This document shows positions 29,808-32,829 of a stretch of 32,829 bases of DNA, piece by piece. The notes beneath the pieces are model-generated. The model was given only the letters and a program-made list of their open reading frames with translations, did not search any database and was not told where the DNA came from. Every line of letters begins with the position of its first letter. Within the stretch, counting starts at the first letter, position 1. Source of the stretch: Thermomicrobiales bacterium (lineage in GTDB: Bacteria; Chloroflexota; Chloroflexia; Thermomicrobiales; CADCWN01); the NCBI GenBank assembly GCA_030446685.1, contig JAUJMV010000038.1, forward strand, positions 1 to 32,829, given 5' to 3'. Both the position numbers and the translations under genes were made by a program.

Positions 29808-29911
29808 GGACTGAGGACGAAAGCCTGAGGACTGAATGCCGCGCCGGGCGGCCTGCATCGGGGCCTGTCACCATCGTTCCCAGTCCTTCGTCCTCAGTCC
29901 TCAGCCCTCAG
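29808..29911. repeat. Inverted heptamer repeat (GAGGACT word) forming the crtB 3' end
   Basis: GGACTGAGGACGAA (29808-29821) pairs perfectly with 29887-29900, with further GAGGACT/AGTCCTC units on both sides. The right arm contains the crtB stop (29894-29896) and its last codons. The word is the same as at 928-1049. Confidence 0.75.
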
Positions 29912-30850
29912 CCCTTCGCCCCCCGCCCTCAGCCCGCGCCGCCGCCACGTCGGCGGGAGCAGCAGCAGCTTCTCGCGCAGGGTCAGGTGGGCGCGGCGCT
30001 CGAACACGTCGTAGTCGTTGGCGACGATCTTCGGCAGGATGCCGCGGTAGGTCGCGGCGGCGGCGGCGACGGCGAAGCGGCCGTCCGCGTGGAGCAGCGC
30101 GATCCCCGGCAGGCTGGCGTCGAAGAGCGCGTCCGCGCGGGCGATCTGTTCGTCCAGCAGCGCGCGGAAGGCCGGGGTGATCGCGCCGGCCAGCAGCTCC
30201 TCCTCGCTGTAGCCCGCCGCGTCCAGCTCCTCGCGCGGCAGGTAGATGCGCCCGGCCCGCGCGTCCTCGCCGATGTCGCGCAGGATGTTGGTCAGTTGCA
30301 TCGCCAGCCCCAGGCGCGCGGCGTAGGGGGTCGCCTCGGCGATCGCCCCGCGTCCCGCGCCCGGCCCGCCGTCCGCGCAGCCGATGATCCGTAAGCTCAT
30401 CAGCCCGACCGTCGAGGCCACGCAGTAGCAGTAGCGCTCCAGCTCGGCGAAGGAGGCGTAGCGGCTGATCGTCAGGTCCATCGCCACGCCGTCGATCAGC
30501 TCCTCCGCCAGCGCCTGCGGCACGCCGTACCCGTCGCGCGTGTCGGCCCAGGCGAGCAGCACCGGGTGATCCTGCTGCGACGCCGGGCGGCGCGAGCGCG
30601 CCCGCCAGCTCTCCAACGCCAGCAGCGTTGCCCCGTCCCCGCCGTCGTCGACGATGTTGTCGGTGGTGCGCAGGAAGGCGTAGAGCGCCTGGATCGCGCG
30701 CCGCTTCGGGCGCGGCAGCGGCAGCGTGCTGAGATAGAAGCTCTTCGAGTAGTGCCGCATGATCTCGCGCGCCACGCCGTAGGCCGCGTCGAGGCTCAGC
30801 GGCTCGCCGCGCTCGCGCCGTCGTGCCGGGAACAGGCTCTCGCGAAACAT
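29894..30850 (-). CDS. crtB: Phytoene synthase
   Basis: The ATG at 30850 has AAAGAGGA upstream; 318 residues. The squalene/phytoene synthase fold is shown by HYSKSFYLSTLPLPRPKRRA (33-52), the first Asp-rich motif TTDNIVDD (Asp64, Asp68) and the second, LTNILRDIGEDARAGRIYLP (about 205-224). It condenses two geranylgeranyl-PP molecules to phytoene, the first committed step. No crtE is seen in this window. The C-terminus after LPPTWRRRG (LRAGGEGLRAED) is encoded by the heptamer repeat and is not a family feature. This is the first gene of the minus-strand carotenoid block. Confidence 0.95.
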   Translation of the reverse strand: MFRESLFPARRRERGEPLSLDAAYGVAREIMRHYSKSFYLSTLPLPRPKRRAIQALYAFLRTTDNIVDDGGDGATLLALESWRARSRRPASQQDHPVLLAWADTRDGYGVPQALAEELIDGVAMDLTISRYASFAELERYCYCVASTVGLMSLRIIGCADGGPGAGRGAIAEATPYAARLGLAMQLTNILRDIGEDARAGRIYLPREELDAAGYSEEELLAGAITPAFRALLDEQIARADALFDASLPGIALLHADGRFAVAAAAATYRGILPKIVANDYDVFERRAHLTLREKLLLLPPTWRRRGLRAGGEGLRAED

Positions 30851-31108
30851 CAGGCGTCCTCTTTCAACACGGGCGCCCCGGAGCACGGGAGGGCGGCGCG
30901 TGCCAGGCCGGGAGCGATCTGCCCCGGCATCAGTATCCGGTAACGTCAGCCCCCGCGCCATCCTTCCCCTGTCACCCCCCCCGCCGCACCGGCCGCCGGG
31001 CCGTGACTGGCGCGGCCCGCGGCGTGGCCGTGGCATTGACATTGCGCAGTATCGAACGACATGGGGATGGTGCCGGGGAACCGAGCGTGTACATCGAGGA
31101 GGACAATC

Positions 31109-31336
31109 ATGGCGAGCGACGCGGGCAACCAGACGAAGCAGGCCCAGGAGACGTATTTCGAGTTCACCAACCAGGTGCCGGCTGAAGTGTGGTACTGGGC
31201 CGCACTCGGCTCGATCGCGCTGTCCGCCGGGTTCAAGTTGGCAGGGAAGGACAACTGGGCGCTCTTCGTCGGCCAGTGGCCCCCGACCTTCCTCATCCTG
31301 GCGGTCTTCCACAAGATGCTGCGCCCGCAGCAGTAG
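31109..31336 (+). CDS. Small membrane protein, unknown
   Basis: The ATG at 31109 has GAGGAGG 5 nt upstream; 75 residues. After a polar N-terminus (about 1-22, ASDAGNQTKQAQETYFEF) come two hydrophobic stretches at about 27-41 (VWYWAALGSIALSAG) and 50-65 (FVGQWPPTFLILAVF), with a short basic end (HKMLRPQQ). A TTGACA at 31036-31041 might be its -35, but no good -10 follows. The family is not recognised. It stands alone between crtB (divergent) and hisC. Confidence 0.6.
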   Translation: MASDAGNQTKQAQETYFEFTNQVPAEVWYWAALGSIALSAGFKLAGKDNWALFVGQWPPTFLILAVFHKMLRPQQ

Positions 31337-31731
31337 CGCGGTCGGCCAGGTGGTCGTGCTGAAGTCTGCGCCACCGTGATGCCTGGCACGGCACAATCCA
31401 TCGATCACCCTTCGTGAGCGGCGGCGGACCCGGAGCGGCCCGTCGCCGCTCGCGTTTGCCCGCCCACCACGACCGGCTCGCGCACCTCACACGCCCGCAT
31501 CGGGGCGTGCCCGCGGCCCATCGGCGCGTCGTCGCCCACGGCGCGATGCCACATCCAGCCGTGAACGCGGAGAACGGCCTCTATTCTCTCCCTGGCCCGG
31601 TAAATCTACCAGCATTTGCCCGCCTTTGCCAGTCGCCCGGCGGTGGCGAAATATGGCAGAATGGCGCCGCCGGCCCGCGCGCGTCGCGGACCCGGCCCGC
31701 CGCCGCTCGACCCCCGACCTGGAGCAGACCG
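31337..31731. other. 395-bp gap before hisC
   Basis: No gene, tRNA or riboswitch was recognised. The last 100 bp are AT-richer (for example GTAAATCTACC at about 31601 and GAAATATGGCAGAATGG at about 31648), which suggests the hisC promoter, but no clear -35/-10 pair could be fixed. No T-box sequence was seen. Confidence 0.4.
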
Positions 31732-32826
31732 ATGATCGAACGCCTGGCCCGGCAGACCGTCCTCGCGCTGGATCCCTACGAATGGGAGGCGTCGAGCGAG
31801 CAGATCGCCGCGCGGCACGGCCTGCGCCCGCGCGACGTAGTCCGCTTCGACCTCAACACCTCCCCCTTCCCTCCCGCGTCCTGGGACGCCGCGATGGAGG
31901 CCGCGCGCGCCGAGCGCCGGCCGAACGAATACTTCGACACCGCCTACGCCGAGCTGTCGGCGCTCTTCGGCGATTACCTCGGGGTTGCCCCCGACCAGCT
32001 CGTGATCGGGGCCGGCGCCGACGAGATCCTCGACATCTGCGCCAAGACCTTCCTCGACAACGGCGACGCGGTCGTCATCTCCGCCCCGACCTACTCGATG
32101 TACGCCATCTGCGCCCGGCAGCTCGGCGCGGTCGTCCACGCCTGCCCGCTCGGCCCGCACTTCGCGCCGGATGTCGACGGTCTGCTCCGCGCGGCCGCCG
32201 CGACGCGCGCCAAGATCATCTTCCACTGCGACCCGAACAGCCCCACCGGCAACGCCACCGACCCGGCGGACCTGGAGCGGCTAGTGGCGGAGGCCCCCTG
32301 CCCCGTCGTGGTGGACGAGGCCTACGCCGAGTTTAGCGGCCGCTCCGCGATCCCGCTCCTCGCGCGCTATCCGAACCTGATCGTCGTGCGCACGATGTCG
32401 AAGGCGTTCGGCATGGCCGGGATGCGCCTCGGCTGCGGTGTCGCCCGGCGCGAGGTCGCGGCGCTGCTCAACCGGGTGCGCCCGCCGAACAGCGTCAGCG
32501 TCGTCACCGCGCGGGTGGCGGCGGCGGCGCTGTGCGACATCCCCGCGATGCAAACCCAGGTCGCGGCGCTCGTCGCGGCCCGCGAGCCCTTCGCCGCCGG
32601 CCTGCACGCGGCTGGGGCGCACACCTACCCCTCGGTGACCAACTTCCTGCTGACGCGCTGGCCCGATCCCGCCGCCGCCGGGGCGGTCTACGACCGGCTG
32701 GAGGCGCGCGGCATCGTCGTCCGCAACTTCGCGCGCCACCCCGCCATCCCCGGCCACCTGCGGATCACAGTCCGCACCCCGGAGGAGAACGCCCGGCTGC
32801 TGGCCGCACTGGCCGGGCGCGAGTGA
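31732..32826 (+). CDS. hisC: Histidinol-phosphate aminotransferase / class I-II aminotransferase
   Basis: The ATG at 31732 has GGAG upstream; 364 residues, the usual HisC length. Fold type I PLP features: VIGAGADEILDICAK (91-105), SAPTYSMYA (118-126), CDPNSPTGN (166-174), VVVDEAYAEF (192-201) and the PLP lysine Lys224 in TMSKAFGMAGMRLG. The C-terminal LRITVRTPEEN carries the substrate Arg. It converts imidazole-acetol phosphate with glutamate to histidinol phosphate; broad aromatic or threonine-phosphate activity is possible in paralogues. No other his gene is in the window. It is the last complete gene, ending 3 bp before the window edge. Confidence 0.9.
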   Translation: MIERLARQTVLALDPYEWEASSEQIAARHGLRPRDVVRFDLNTSPFPPASWDAAMEAARAERRPNEYFDTAYAELSALFGDYLGVAPDQLVIGAGADEILDICAKTFLDNGDAVVISAPTYSMYAICARQLGAVVHACPLGPHFAPDVDGLLRAAAATRAKIIFHCDPNSPTGNATDPADLERLVAEAPCPVVVDEAYAEFSGRSAIPLLARYPNLIVVRTMSKAFGMAGMRLGCGVARREVAALLNRVRPPNSVSVVTARVAAAALCDIPAMQTQVAALVAAREPFAAGLHAAGAHTYPSVTNFLLTRWPDPAAAGAVYDRLEARGIVVRNFARHPAIPGHLRITVRTPEENARLLAALAGRE

Positions 32827-32829
32827 AGG

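Noticed and set aside
31036-31064. TTGACA promoter for the small membrane protein at 31109
   Set aside because: A perfect -35 but no -10 within 16-18 nt; kept only as a comment.
31337-31731. T-box or his leader upstream of hisC
   Set aside because: No T-box consensus, His-rich leader peptide or alternative terminator was found.

Overview
The window is about 70% G+C by eye. It looks like chromosomal DNA of a Chloroflexota bacterium, possibly from the Thermomicrobia/Sphaerobacter side. That placement is inference. It rests on the base composition, the aminopeptidase-efp-accB gene order, a C50-type carotenoid cluster, and many intergenic hairpins built from short tandem words. No rRNA, tRNA, CRISPR array or intact insertion sequence was found.

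Layout. 1-1736: the tail of a prophage-like segment (tail-type protein, holin-like protein, small membrane protein), with a strong promoter whose spacer holds a perfect operator palindrome. 1894-4118: a stand-alone DJ-1/PfpI protein and a GlcD-type FAD oxidase. 4111-4782: an Rhs/YD-repeat fragment ending in a second copy of the glcD 3' end. 4665-7002: a divergent pair, rhomboid-like protein and GPH-type sugar transporter. 7068-8869: an XRE regulator and a frameshifted isoaspartyl methyltransferase. 9060-11924: an ECF sigma factor fused to a degenerate F1-ATPase beta-like domain, followed 3 bp later by an MFS exporter. 12439-15478: accB, efp, Xaa-Pro aminopeptidase and divergent dut. 15801-16383: a frameshifted hot-dog dehydratase. 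16507-18561: a likely leaderless XRE regulator and three tandem paralogous membrane proteins, closed by a terminator. 18615-21603: Zn-alcohol dehydrogenase, an AT-richer DUF429 gene and an M42 peptidase, with overlapping or closely spaced frames. 21917-24920: DinB, YjbR, a broken methyltransferase, a PRC-barrel-like protein and a GNAT gene with an internal amber codon. 25071-30850 (minus strand): crtB, two lycopene-cyclase-domain subunits, a glycosyltransferase, a UbiA prenyltransferase and a broken crtI. 31109-32826: a small membrane protein and hisC.

How genes work together. The carotenoid block encodes phytoene synthesis (CrtB), desaturation (CrtI), prenylation (UbiA), cyclisation (two small subunits) and probably glycosylation. 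Together these suggest a C50 carotenoid or its glycoside. The sigma/F1-beta fusion and its MFS partner look like a regulator-transporter pair. The XRE plus three-membrane-protein block looks like a self-contained cassette.

Two patterns run across the window. First, intergenic inverted repeats are built from 7-8 nt tandem words, with a different word at most sites; some reach into coding sequence. Second, five genes (pcm-like, fabZ-like, methyltransferase, crtI, XRE) carry small indels, most of them one missing base in a G or C run. Those may be base-calling errors or real decay, and the sequence alone cannot decide.
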